NCBI RefSeq assembly: GCF_029873635.1
Contig: NC_080422.1
Span: 12,617,764 to 12,681,763, forward strand
Length of the DNA: 64,000 bases
Direction of reading: 5' to 3'
Source of the DNA: Malania oleifera
Lineage: Eukaryota > Streptophyta > Magnoliopsida > Santalales > Ximeniaceae
Shown here: positions 47,601 to 59,352 of the stretch, in pieces
Layout: every line of letters begins with the position of its first letter
How positions within the stretch are numbered: the stretch's first letter is position 1
Program-made: the position numbers and the translations under genes
Notes under the pieces: model-generated
Told to the model about the DNA's origin: nothing
Databases searched by the model: none
Seen by the model: the letters and a program-made list of their open reading frames with translations, nothing else

Positions 47601-50253
47601 TTTGTTAGAGAAATGAAGAATGGCATAACATTAGAACCATGCTTGACATCAACAAATACCAAGTGTTCTCCTTGCAGTACGATGACAAATATGTTCTCCG
47701 GCATCCGCTCCCCCTTCTCCCGCTTTAAGGGTGTTAAAGGTTTTACAATTATGCATAATAACACTTGCACATGCACATATGTTTTTAGGTTCAAAGAGGC
47801 ACTGAACCCATGAAAATTGTATTCTGGTAATTCCTTATTCAATAGGTGTCTTGTTCTGTAAGCCAGGACACTTATTCGGGAAGTGCTTCGAGTCAAGGGC
47901 TCAAGATTAGTAATTACTCCATTTATTCCCATGGAACTGGTAAGGGAATAATATGAACGACCAAAGCAACGTGTCTACAGAGCCCGCGGCAGGCCTAGTT
48001 TTGTCATTGTCCATCCATATGAACATGTTAAGAGCCTTTTCATTTAATGAACCATTTTGGAGGCAAGCATTTTAGTTGTACAATACCACAAACAACAGTC
48101 ACTAATGGGTTTTATCTATTTTTAGGAGCCAAAAATGAAAGGGATTTCTACGGATTCACAAGTCCAAGGAAGTGCTTTCTGCAGAAAGGACTCTTGTTTA
48201 TGTCCACACTTAGACATCCACTGATTCAAATGTTCCTAAATGGAACAGAAGCAAAAATCCACTTAGTTGTTGATTTTAGAAATTTTTTTGCAAGAAATTA
48301 ATTATTATAGCTAAAGATGAAGCCAAAAAAAAAAAAGAAACTTTAACATTCCAGATTTCTCCAAATGTTATGACATATGAAATAAAGGGCTAGTAACTAA
48401 ATAACGAAAAACTGATTAAAACATAAAAAATGTAAAGCGAAATCACAATGTTGAGTTGAAATGACTAAAAGCAAGTATGAAAAAAAAAAAAAAAAAGGAT
48501 AAAAATAACATTGTTTTTTATTCTGCTAGGTACCCTCCATTAAGTTGCCACAAACAAAGAACGCCTTCCTTCACATTCTTGGAGGCAAAAATCCTTGCGC
48601 TTGAAGTCTTTAAGGAGAAGCGAGCCGTCCACCATGGAGATGAAGAACTTCAAAGCTGCAGTGAGACTCAACTCCATCTTCAGTCTTCAGGTAACTTTTT
48701 TCACACACAAACCCTTGAGTTGGGTATCAGCCAGTAGTCCTTTATATAGACTTCGGGGATTTGGAAAGCTTTGAATGGGCAGATTTATTACCAGTATTTC
48801 AAAAAATATTTTCTCATCATTACATTCAATAACTAGGCTGTATTTTCCTCCTTTCTCCTCATCCACATGCATGCATCCACAGAAATTTTCTATTTTTGAT
48901 CCAGTAATGTAAAAACTTTAATGTGATTATTGATATTTTTCCTCATTTTGAAGAAAATTTTCTTTAAGTACCTTCTAAAATTAATCAATACATTTTATTT
49001 ATTAAATTGGTTCAAGTGAAATTTTTAATATTAAGCAAACGTGATTGGCAAGAAATCACCCAACTCAGAAATGCTCAAAATTTTATTCCTCCATGAATGT
49101 TTAAGGAAGGATGTGTTCTGAATTTAAATGTGTGTATTATTTTAGAAAAAAAAAATTTAAAGATAATTCATGAAACTTATAAATAAGCTCGAGTAAGATT
49201 TGCATTTAAAGTATTAGACTCCTTCGCAGATTTCCTATAATAAGATTTTGGCAAACACATTTGCCAAATAAACATTTGAATAAGAAATTTGTTTTAACAT
49301 TTTTTTTTTTTTTTGAAGTTTTTCATATATGATATTGGAAAATTTTTAAACAACTTTCTAATTAAAGATATATTTTCTTAAATTAGCATTCACTAATTGG
49401 TAGTTTGAATTAAAACATTGGGTCTAAGACGGATTCATTTGCTGAAATTGATTTAGGCTCTATTTAGATCAATGAGTTTTTTGAAAAAAAATAATAAGAA
49501 TTTATTTTTCATTATATTTTCTTTTATTTCAAATGCTATTAAGAATAAAAAATTATTTTAATATAATTAGAAATTAAGAAGAATTAAATGTTAATTATAA
49601 ATTAAATCAAATTTTACTTTTTTAACATTACAACAAATTTGATTTTTTCCTCGCTTTTCACAATAATTAAGCATGAATTTTTTTTACTTTTATTTAGTAT
49701 TTTTTTCAATTAAAAATGAGTCTTATCATTGTTGTTTGGATGACATCACTATAAATGACCAAAAATAGTATTACAATATAGCATTTAATGATTTTGCTCC
49801 TATTCATTTTCTAAATTATTACAATTAATTAAATTATGTATTTCCCTTTATTTGATGATTACCTCTATGTACAACTATTTTGTTAGATATGCTTAATGAT
49901 AATTAATGAGTAGAAATGCATATGCAGACCAACAAATGCTTTTTTCTTTTGTTTTTGTATCAATTGTAAGTTTACAAGCTAGTAACTCATTTTTCATTCT
50001 ACAACCTTTTCTACTATACCTTCAATATAAATGTTCTGAACTTTAATGATTCGAATGTCCCTAAAAGAAACAAATACATGATTTTCTCATGAAGATAATA
50101 CATTAGCTTTACAAAAGTCACGCACTAGTTTAAATGAAACCATGAGACCAATTTTATTACATAGTTTTGGCAACATCAAAGCATGCATATGCCTTTTATA
50201 ATTATAGATTAGTATGTAATGTAGGACAAGAAGTAAGACCTTGGGAAGATCTT
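44691..50253. repeat. unit U, copy B
   Basis: Near-identical to copy A. The offset is 40,085 nt from 5.35/45.43 kb to 7.85/47.93 kb, then indels appear (a 22-bp difference near 48.23 kb; several more from 49.14 to 49.76 kb) and divergence rises. Beyond the point where copy A is cut, B continues (49.86 kb onward) with sequence matching segment D. No gene is seen other than the exon-like island. Confidence 0.85.
48530..48690 (+). other. exon-like island, second copy
   Basis: Same 161-nt island as at 8421-8581. It is preceded by TTATTCTGCTAG and followed by GTAACT. ATG at 48634 in the context CCACCATGG; 19 codons to the donor, identical to copy A. The 104 nt before the ATG carry about three substitutions relative to A. 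The protein is unrecognised. Confidence 0.45.
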
Positions 50254-50605
50254 TGTTGGACAGTACTTAAGAAGAAGTTGATCAAGGATTGTTGGGTTTA
50301 GTTAGTAGTTTATGTTGTGTTTAGTATTAATTAGTATAGGATTATGTGTATTTGAGAGGTTGTTTTATTATTTGTGTAAAAAAGGGTTATTTGTAATCCA
50401 TGTATTTATAAGGGTATGTGTGTAATTTTATGTGTTAAGGCTTTCTTATAAATCGTGTGTGAAAATCATGTTGTGGGCAGTTGAAGAAGTTGAATTGAAT
50501 TGAAAGTGAGATTTCCCCCTCATATCTCCCCTCTCCTCCCCTCCCCTTCCTTTTTCTCTTCTAACTTTTCCATGGCTACAGAACCTTGATGTTGCCCTTA
50601 CATCA
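50254..50605 (+). mobile_element. small LTR of an unidentified LTR element
   Basis: 352 bp from TGTTGGACAG to TTACATCA, followed after two bases by TGGTATCAGAGC at 50608-50619. Segment D has the same LTR at 28246-28609, with the same left flank (GGGAAGATCT), so the insertion preceded the duplication. No gag or pol follows, and no second LTR is seen. A CT-rich stretch (50.63-50.97 kb) comes next. Confidence 0.7.
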
Positions 50606-50607
50606 TT

Positions 50608-50619
50608 TGGTATCAGAGC
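50608..50619 (+). other. primer binding site, initiator tRNA-Met type
   Basis: TGGTATCAGAGC, twelve matching bases. In segment D the same place has decayed. Confidence 0.85.
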
Positions 50620-52715
50620 CCAAATTCGATCTCCATACTGTTATTTTAGTCCAACCATTTTCCCTTCACTATTCTCCTTTTCCCTTCTTCTTCCTCCTTT
50701 CTCTTCTTTCTATTCTCTTTCTGATCTCCTGTTTTGTCCCAATCCCCTACTACCCAGTAGTATCCTGCCTTCTTTCTTATTCTTTTTTCTTTTCTCCTTT
50801 TCTCTATTTCACTCCCCATATCTCTCAATTCTCTTTCCTTTCTTGTTTGTTGATCTGAACTATCCTTTACTCTAATTCTCTATTCTTCTTCCTCTTCCCA
50901 CCCTGTTCTCCCTTCACTATTTTCATCTTCATTCTATGTTTTTCCCTCTCTACTATCTCTCTCTAGTTCAAACTTTTATTTTTTCATTCTAAAACTCCAA
51001 TGATAGAAAGAACACTAAAAAGCAATTTCCAGACTTTTTAGAAAATTCTATATGCGTCCCATTTTTTGAAACCCTAATTTCCATTTTAGATTTTACAACA
51101 GCACCCACACCAACAAAACATAACCCCCTAAAACCCTAGACCCTAAAGTTTCTTCAGTGTGCAAACCATCGGAGGACCCCCCACATGCCAACAAAATATT
51201 TCCAAGTTTTTGGCCCTTCGAAACCCTAACTTCTTGATCTTTCTCATCATGCAACAACCATCACTGCATCCTCACTCTCTATTCAACCCTTGCTTAGAGT
51301 TTCATCATTGGAGTTACCTCATTGACAACACACGCACCCCACGTGCTAGCAACCAGTGACTAGGAATCTCCCACAATTTTCTACAATTTTCCATCTTGTG
51401 AAAATTTGCTTCAATCACGAGATTTTGGATTTTATTTCCAATATTTTAACCTATAAGGAGAATAAAAAGATATTTTGGTTGTGGACACAATATATAGCGA
51501 GAAAGCGTGATAATTTGGCATAAAACCCTAGAAATTGTCACAAATCAAATTTTGTGCTATAATTTATGAGTTTTCTTGGTGATTTTGTTTCATTTCAGCA
51601 TAACAATCAATTTCAATGGTGAATTGAAGATAGTTTTGGAGAAATTAGGATCAAGTTTTGCGGGCAAATTGTGTTACAGCTTTTGGTGATATATTGGTGC
51701 AATATATATGAATAGATCTAGCAACACGATGATATCTTACTAGAAAAATAAATGGTTTTTGTCATACTCTGAGCATAATATCAAACCATTCCACATTTTT
51801 CTTAAGTATGGCGAAATAGTATGCAGATTCGTTTTTCATGAAATATGTCCTATGAATGTGATTTCTAGAAATAGAGTCATTTATATGCAACTTCATCTGA
51901 ATTCCCATCCAAAGCCTTATGACCTATCTTATATATGTTAATAGCATTATCATATATGTTTGTAACATATGTTTGGTTCCTAACTAAAAGGGTGAATATT
52001 TGGCTAATGTTTGGTGTGATAATCCTACTTATAAAGATTGGTCGTGTACTTCTTAGTTCTCCTTGGTTGGATGATTTGGATGTGATGTTGGATCAAAATT
52101 CAATTATGGGCATATATGTGAAACATTTTTGTATTGTGGACTGTCTAATAAGGAAAGATCCTATTTAAAAGTGATCAGTTATTTCGGATTATAGTGGACT
52201 TCAATGTATCCAAAACGATTATAGACCTTTAATGTGTAGATATTTTAATGGTTATTTCCGTTTATTATGATGGGCGAAAACAAAAATACACATATATGGC
52301 CAACGGTTATACATATAGTGGTTATGGTCCCCAAATCACATGGACGGTTCTATAATTTCTCTTTTGTCATCCCATTGCTAAAAAAGAATATAGAGAGCGC
52401 AAAAGGAATTCCCTGGACATTACTTGTTGATCTGGAAAGCCATCCACACAGCTCGACATATTTTGGAACGCTATGGATTCAGGTATGCTTCCGCATTCAG
52501 TTTAATGTTCTTGATGATTTGACATGACTGATTCTGTCATGACGATGGTTCTCATCAATTAAAGAAATACTCTTTAAGTTTCGACAAGTGGTATCAGAGT
52601 GGCTTCATGTTGAATCATTGGGAAATGGTTTCTCAATTTTGCGTTGAATTGAATAAATCTTTGTTTTTTTTTTTTTTTTTTGTAATCTGGAAATTCAAAT
52701 CCAAAAAAATAATAA

Positions 52716-52752
<37 letters not shown>

Positions 52753-53478
52753 TGGAAATTTTGTTCTTTGCGGGGATCATGAGATATTTAGTTGCAGTTT
52801 AAATTTAGTTATTAATTTTTTGAGATAAAGATTTTATTTGAATTTTTATTTTATCTTTTAGTAAATTTGAATCAAATTAAAAGTATGGCCCCATAGTTTT
52901 TTAAAGTAATGAAATTCGTTTTGGGTTTGGGCCCATTTTTTTTTTTTTTTTTAAAGGGAGGATGGTCAAAGGATGGAAGTTATATATATGTTTTGAAACA
53001 AAGTTGATTAAAACAGCAAGTCGTCAAAGTGACCACTCCTGTGGCAATCAATTTTGTTTTAAAATATAAACGGCTTGTGTGCGTATAACGTATGTAAAAA
53101 TTGATCGGCCCAAAGGAAGATAAATTTTTTTTGACAGAATTGCATGTGCACCTATGGTAATAAATGCGTGATAATTTTTTGGTTTATTTAACATGTGAAT
53201 AATAATTCGGCCCAATGGAAGATTTATTATTCAACATATTCTAATTACCAACATTTGATTACTACACCAAGATATCACTTACAAATTAATATATTTTTCC
53301 AAAGATAAAATATTAACAGAGTACAAGATATCTTGAGATGGGAATTACCTAGTTTTTGAATTTAATTTTGGTTAAGGATTTATGTGAGCTTGTTTTAATT
53401 TATGTGAGGTTAAGAATTACCTCAGTTCAATCAACTCAACCCTAGAATTATAATCATATTCACATTTCCCCAAGTCTA
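50620..53478. other. AT-rich stretch without recognisable genes
   Basis: Up to about 50.97 kb it is shared with segment D. After that it is unique in this window. It holds an isolated PBS-like TGGTATCAGAG at 52589-52599, a poly-T run at about 52664-52681, an (AAT)n microsatellite at 52709-52746 and another poly-T run near 52937-52952. Short reading frames (51935-52168, 52267-52527) have no features I can assign. Confidence 0.6.
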
Positions 53479-54071
53479 TGTTGGTGTATATGTATGCAAT
53501 GTCCACCTCCTACGAGTTAATTGGCACACTTACTTGATATGTGGCTCATATGAGGTTGAAGCGGTAGACCGCAATGGTACCACGAAGACAAAATATGTTC
53601 CCTTCCGAGACACAGAGGTTCGGGGGCAGCGCCCCTAATAGGGGATATGGGGGCAACGCCCCTCGAGACGGTATGGCCTATCTAGTGTGAACGATGGGGA
53701 CGGTATGTTAAAGATAGCCACTAATGTCAAATACAACCACTAATGTTAAAGACAACCACTAATGTCAAAGTCGGCCTCTAATGTCAAAGTCGTCTATGGT
53801 AGGTGAGCTACCACCACCTACCATGGTAGGTGAGCCACCCATGTGCTTCTTCCACGGACCAAAGGCTATAAATAAGACCCCCCCCCCCCCCACCGAAGCA
53901 CTACACACATCTCGACTTCAAGATTGTGTCCTCTTTTGTTTTTCTATTTGTTGTCATTTCGCCATTGAAGCTCATTTAGTGAGTGCATGGTTAGACAGAT
54001 TGTTGTAATAAAACTTTGTGTTATCTCTTTAATTGTTTCTTCAAAACAGATCTTAGTGTTGTTATTCTACA
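53479..54071 (+). mobile_element. Ty1/copia 5' LTR
   Basis: 593 bp from TGTTGGTGTATATG to ATTCTACA, followed at once by a primer binding site. A TATA box GGCTATAAATAAG lies at about 53866. The U3 contains two GC-rich hairpin-prone elements (GGGGGCAGCGCCCCT and GGGGGCAACGCCCCT, 53622-53663) and a run of degenerate 18-bp repeats (CCACTAATGTCAAA-type) at 53716-53790. Confidence 0.9.
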
Positions 54072-54082
54072 TGGTATCAGAG
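54072..54082 (+). other. primer binding site, initiator tRNA-Met type
   Basis: TGGTATCAGAG directly after the LTR end. Confidence 0.9.
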
Positions 54083-54128
54083 ATGAAGGCTACTAAGAAG
54101 AAACAACTATAATTGTTGAGATTTTGCA

Positions 54129-54871
54129 ATGGCAGGAACTTCATCTTCAGCTACTGCATCTCCACCAACACTTCGGATACGTCCACCAGTATTCACAAAA
54201 GGAAAGCTAGACGGAACGAACTACACTTTGTGGAAGTTCAAAATGAGTGCTATTTTGATTCATATGAACTGCTTGATACAAATCAAGGTATGGATCCAAA
54301 ACCGATTGGCACGCCTGATCCCACCAATCCTAAGGTTATCATCCCTACAGATGCTACCCTCGTCAAAGCATGGAAGAGGCAAAATGCAGATGCACTTTGT
54401 GTTATTGTCACAAGTGTATCCAATTTCGTACTTACATTGATCCAGCATACATCCAAGGCTATAAATGCTTGGAATGGTCTAAAGAATCAATATGAAACAA
54501 GGAGCCAAACACGCATTCAAAACTTAAAGCTACATGACGGAGAATTGGCAGAAGTATGCTTCGCCAGAATCAAAAATTTGTGTGATCAGATGGCAGCAGT
54601 GGCCATAGCAAAGACCAGTGAGGAGTTAGCTCGAAGATGTATTCAAGTGCTGCCATCAAAATATGATAGTATGTTAACTGCTCTTAACACAAAGATTAGA
54701 ACTCCTGCACTAATCTTTAAGGAATTCTATGCTTTACTGTTAGAGGAGGATATGAGGCTGAGAACTAGAGAAAATGAAAGCAGTAGTGCTTTCACCATGA
54801 AGATCAAAGGCAAGGACAATAATGTTGAAAAGAAGAAAGGAAAGAACAAAAAGAGATTTTTTGGTACGTGA
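54129..54871 (+). pseudogene. copia gag
   Basis: Starts MAGTSSSATASPP and has LDGTNYTLWKFKMSAIL, the copia gag signature. Later come AWNGLKNQYETRSQTRIQNL, KNLCDQMAAV and a Lys-rich tail. A knuckle-like CxxxxKKGHASKDC segment follows at about 54.87 kb. It is part of the fossil copia element; a small number of breaks. Confidence 0.85.
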
Positions 54872-54989
54872 TACTACTACAACAAAAAGGGGCATGCATC
54901 CAAGGATTGCAGAAAGTGTATCTACGATGAAAAGAACAACATGTTGAAGCCTACGTGGAATGTCATACAGGTAGCAAATTGTTCTAAAC

Positions 54990-57900
54990 GAAAATTAGAT
55001 ATTTTCATGGCTACAGAAGAAATGTGCTCAACTGCTCAAACAGTACTAGGAGATTGCTCATGGGTACTTGACAGTGGAGCACCTGACACATAACCAGCAA
55101 AAAGGACTGGTATGATTCCCTTAAGCCTCTACATGAAACTATGAATGTGATTGTTGGAAATAATGCAAAGTGTCCAATAAAGGGCATTGGATCCATTTCC
55201 TTAAAAACCACGAATGGTCAAGGTAAAACTCTTTCAGATGTCCTTTATGTTCCTCAAATTAAGAGGAATCTTTTATCTGTAGCTGCTATTATTGACCGTG
55301 ACTATGAAGTACGATTTATGAAAAAAAAAAAAAAGTTGAGATCATTGATAACAGTGGCAGCATTGTAGGCGAAGGTTTTGAAAGAATAACCTATATGAGT
55401 TTGTGGCACTTGCCGCAACAACTAGAGATACAACAAGCAAACTTTGGCATGAAAGGTTTGGACACATCTTCTATACAGTTTTGAAGAAAAGGCAGAGAAA
55501 GGAAATGGTGGTTGATCTGCCTGTAGTAGTTGATACTGTAGAGCCTTGTGAAGCTTGTATGTTGGGCAAGCAACATCATATGTCATTTCCACAACAGAGC
55601 AACAACAAATCAAAGCTTCCTCTAGAGCTGGTACATGCAGATCTCTGTGGTAAAATGACTACTCCTGCACTAGAAGGATCTTTCTATTTTATGCTGTTAG
55701 TCGACGATTATAGTAGAAAGATGCGGGTGTACTTTCTTCGTGATAAGGCTGAGGCTTTTGTAAAATTTAAGGTGTGGCATAAACTTGTTGAAAATGAGAC
55801 AAGTTTGTAGTTAAAGAAACTTTTAACAGATCGAGGAGGCGAGTTCACATTAAGGGAGTTCAACAATTATTGTAGTGCATTTGGCATTAAGCGCCAATTG
55901 TCAGCACCAAAAACTCCACAGCAGAATGGCATTGTGGAACAGAAAAATTGCACTGTGATGGAGATGGCCAGAGCAATGATGAAGGCACAAGACCTTCTAA
56001 AATCGTTTTGGGCAAAAGTTATTAATATAGTAGTGTATATCTTCAAGCGATGCTTCACTAAATCTTTGGGCAACAAAACATCTCACAAGGCTTAGCAACA
56101 AAACATCTCACAAGGCTTACTCTAGTAAGAAACCCTCCGTTTCTCATCTAAAACATTTGGTTGCAGATGTTTTGTGCATGTTCTAGATGACAGTCGAAGG
56201 AAGTTAAAAGATAAGAGTCGAAAGTGCATCTTCTTGGGATACAGTACAGAATCAAAGACATTTCATCAGTATAATGTAGAGGTAAAGAAGATCGTCACAA
56301 GCCGAGATGTGGTATTTGATGAAGGACCACACTCAGTGGGAGATAGAGATCGGCCCACTTTATCATCAACAGATAAAGTAACCCACCATATGTCTCACTA
56401 AGAGTAGCAGATTGAGGTGAATGATGAAAAAAATTCAAAATCAGCCTTTTGTACCAGTAACACCTGTTCAGAAGCCACACCCCAGGTGGGTATAACAGCT
56501 CTTTGACGAAGGCAATCCAGAACCTGTGAATCAAAGTTTACAACCTCATGGACCTCGAAGGTCGAAAAGAATAGAAGAACAACAACAATCATTAGAACAC
56601 TTGGTAAATATGACCTTAATGGCTTATATAATCAATACAATTAAGGAACCAAGTAGCCTAGATGAAGTGCTGGCTGATCCGAAGCGAAGAACGACTATGG
56701 AAGCTGAATATGAAAGTATCATGAAAAATGATACTTGGGAGATTGTGGATCATCCCTCTCATAGAAAGGTAATTGGCACAAAGTGGATATGGAAGGTAAA
56801 ATATAAAGCTGATGGTACTTTAGAGAAGTACAAAGCACGCCTTGTCGCATAAGGATTTTCTCAGGTGGAAGGTTTTGATGTTACTAAATCTTTTGCACCA
56901 ACAACTCGCATAGAAACAATCTGTTTGGTTTTGGCTACTACTGCACACCGAAGCTGGGTTTTATTTCAAATGGACGTGAAGTCTGCATTCCTTAATGGTC
57001 ATCTTAAAGAGAATGTTTATGTGATGCAATCACCTAGATTTAAATTTCCAAATTTCAGACAACAAAGTGTGTAGTTTGAAGAAAGCATTGTATGGGCTGA
57101 AACAAGCCCCCAAAGCTTGGTACTAGAGGATTAATTCTTTCTTCACCAATTATGGATTTTGTAGAAGTACTTCTGATGCAAATTTATATGTACTGAAGGA
57201 GCATTAGATGTATGTAATAATTGTACTATATGTGGATGATCTTGTGCTTACAAGTGACCACGAGGAGAAGATCAACAATATTCATGAAGGCCTATGCTCA
57301 TAATTTGAGATGACAGACTTGGGGTTACTCCACTTCTTCTTAGGCATTGAAGTGTGGTAGCATCCAAGAGAAATTATTATTTCTCAGCAACGATATGCTC
57401 AAGAGTTATTGAAGACATTTGGGATGGTAGAATGCACTTCAATGGTTACTCCAATAGAAGTAAACATTAAGCTCTCCATTAAAGATCCCTCTCCATTTAT
57501 TGATAAAAAGAGATACAGAAGCCTAATTGGGAGTTTGGTGTACTTATGCAACACAAGGCCCAATATCAGTTTTGCAGTTGGTATTCTGAGTTGATTTGCA
57601 AATAAGCCACGAGAAATTCATTGGAAGGCTGGAATGAGGGTCCTCAAGTATATAAAAGGGACTCCTCATTTTGGCATCTCTTATACACCAGGGAACTCCC
57701 TAATTGGATATTATGACTCTGATTGGGCAGGAGATATTGATTCCAGAAAGTCAGTTTCTGGATATTATTTTCTCTTTGGGAATGGAATTATCTCTTGGAC
57801 AAGTAAGAAGCAGCCAACAGTGTCGCTATCATCTAGAGAAGCCGAGTACAAGCCAACTTGTTTCATTTCATGTGAAGCTATTTGGATAAGAAAACTTCTT

Positions 57901-58170
57901 ACTGATATTGGGATAACAATATATGTTGCAACTCTGATTCACTGTGACAATCAAAGTTGCACAGCTATCAGCAAGAACCCGATGTTATATGCAAGAACCA
58001 AGCACATTGAGATTCGGTATCACTACATACGAGAACTCATTAAGGATGAGGTTGTTAAGATGAAGTATTGTCCAACAGACGATAATTATGCAGATATCTC
58101 CCCCAAAGCATTGGGTAGTTTTGACTTCCAAATGCATCGGGATGCTCTTGGTATTGGTTCAAGAGTGTAG
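54990..58170 (+). pseudogene. copia pol: protease, integrase, reverse transcriptase, RNase H
   Basis: Copia order is kept. The protease region is at VLDSGAPD. Integrase has LWHERFGHIFYTVLKK, CEACMLGKQH, ELVHADLCGKM, VDDYSRKMRVYF and SAPKTPQQNGIVEQKN. Reverse transcriptase has VIGTKWIWKVKYKADGT, MDVKSAFLNGHLKENVYV and YVDDLVLTS. RNase H has LIGYYDSDWAGDIDSRKSVS, CDNQSCTAISKNP and RTKHIEIRYHYIREL. Integrase before reverse transcriptase is diagnostic of Ty1/copia. It is complete in domain content with many breaks (roughly ten). Confidence 0.9.
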
Positions 58171-58199
58171 GTGGACATTGAAAGAGGGGGGGGGGGGGG

Positions 58200-58234
58200 T
58201 GTTGGTGTATATGTGTGCAATGCTCACCTCCCCC
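58200..58234 (+). mobile_element. copia 3' LTR start, truncated
   Basis: After the polypurine tract (AAAGAGGGGG... 58181-58199) the LTR start TGTTGGTGTATATG is repeated, matching the 5' LTR for about 33 bp with four or so differences. Then the sequence diverges. The rest of the 3' LTR is missing. Confidence 0.75.
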
Positions 58235-58256
58235 ACCAAACCGTCAACGGTTTGGT
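58235..58256. repeat. perfect inverted repeat, 10-bp arms
   Basis: Arms ACCAAACCGT and ACGGTTTGGT with a two-base spacer. A similar near-palindrome is found in the unrelated copia LTR at 29285-29302. Confidence 0.9.
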
Positions 58257-59352
58257 CTACAACAAACCAAATTCCTTCTTTTCTCTATTTTTTTCTTATT
58301 ATTTCTATTTTCTGGGTCTCTACAATTGCTCACAAAGATTCTCATTAAAATGGAATAACTGAAGTTATTAATAAATACTAAAATCAATTACATAAAACAT
58401 GTATTTCAGTATAAATCCCTAACAAATGCAACCAAATTTAAACTTGGCTAAGCTTGTGAATGTTTTGCCACTCATTCATCCTAAGTATTTAGATGGTCAT
58501 ACGAAACACAATAAATTCAAGACTTCATCGAAAAAGTTAGGGGCAGTAGTGTAGCCTTGACATAATCAAAGTTGAGGATACTTTTGAAGACTCCTAGAAG
58601 ATGCCCATATGAAATTGGCCAAAGGTTGTGTAGTAGCCCCTACTAGTGAAATGCAAGGTAACAAGTATCTCAAGTGACCTACTTGTAAATCATGTTGGTG
58701 CTAATTATTTAGTGTTAATGAACCATATCTAAAAGGCATTGGGATACATCAAGCTCTTGAAAAGAATAAGGAGGTGATGAAAGTTGATAAGAATCATTTC
58801 CCAAAGGTAGCCATGAGGTTGCCCAAATGATTTATCAAAATGTCAGGTCCTTGGGTGCTAGTCTAGCCATACAAGAAAGGAAAGCCAATTGCCTAAAGAG
58901 CAATTAAGATACATGAAGTAAATGATAAAAGGGAATATCTCCATGAAGATTGTATCAAAAGAGCCTAAAGTTTTTGGAGAAGTCAAGGGCATTTTCCCAT
59001 TATTGGAGATGAATGAAAGTAACATTATAATCGGCCTAATAACCACCTAGAAGTCAGTGTTCGCAAGATTGGTACTTCGGCTAGTGAATGAAAAATAGAG
59101 AATCCATCTCTTCCCATGACATAGTAATAGAAACTTTAGAGGCTAAAGGCAAGTAGAAAGGCAACAACAATTCATCAATTACAATTATAAGAATAAAGTG
59201 GAGGTTAAGGCTGACCCTCAAAAAAAAGAAGAAGAAGAAGAAGAAGAAGAAACCACAACTAGAAGGCCCACCTAAAGATGAAGCATAGGTTCTTATTGGG
59301 GGCTCGAAAGATGACACGACTAGTTGATAGGATTGAGGGATCCTTATAGGTA
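58257..59352. other. degraded DNA without recognisable genes
   Basis: AT-rich and without a protein-like frame. A (GAA)n tract lies at 59226-59251. I see nothing that I can assign to a family. Confidence 0.5.

Noticed and set aside
54113-54871. 252-codon frame that could be annotated as a host UBN2/zinc-knuckle protein
   Set aside because: It lies right after an LTR and PBS and is followed by copia pol, so it is retroelement gag.
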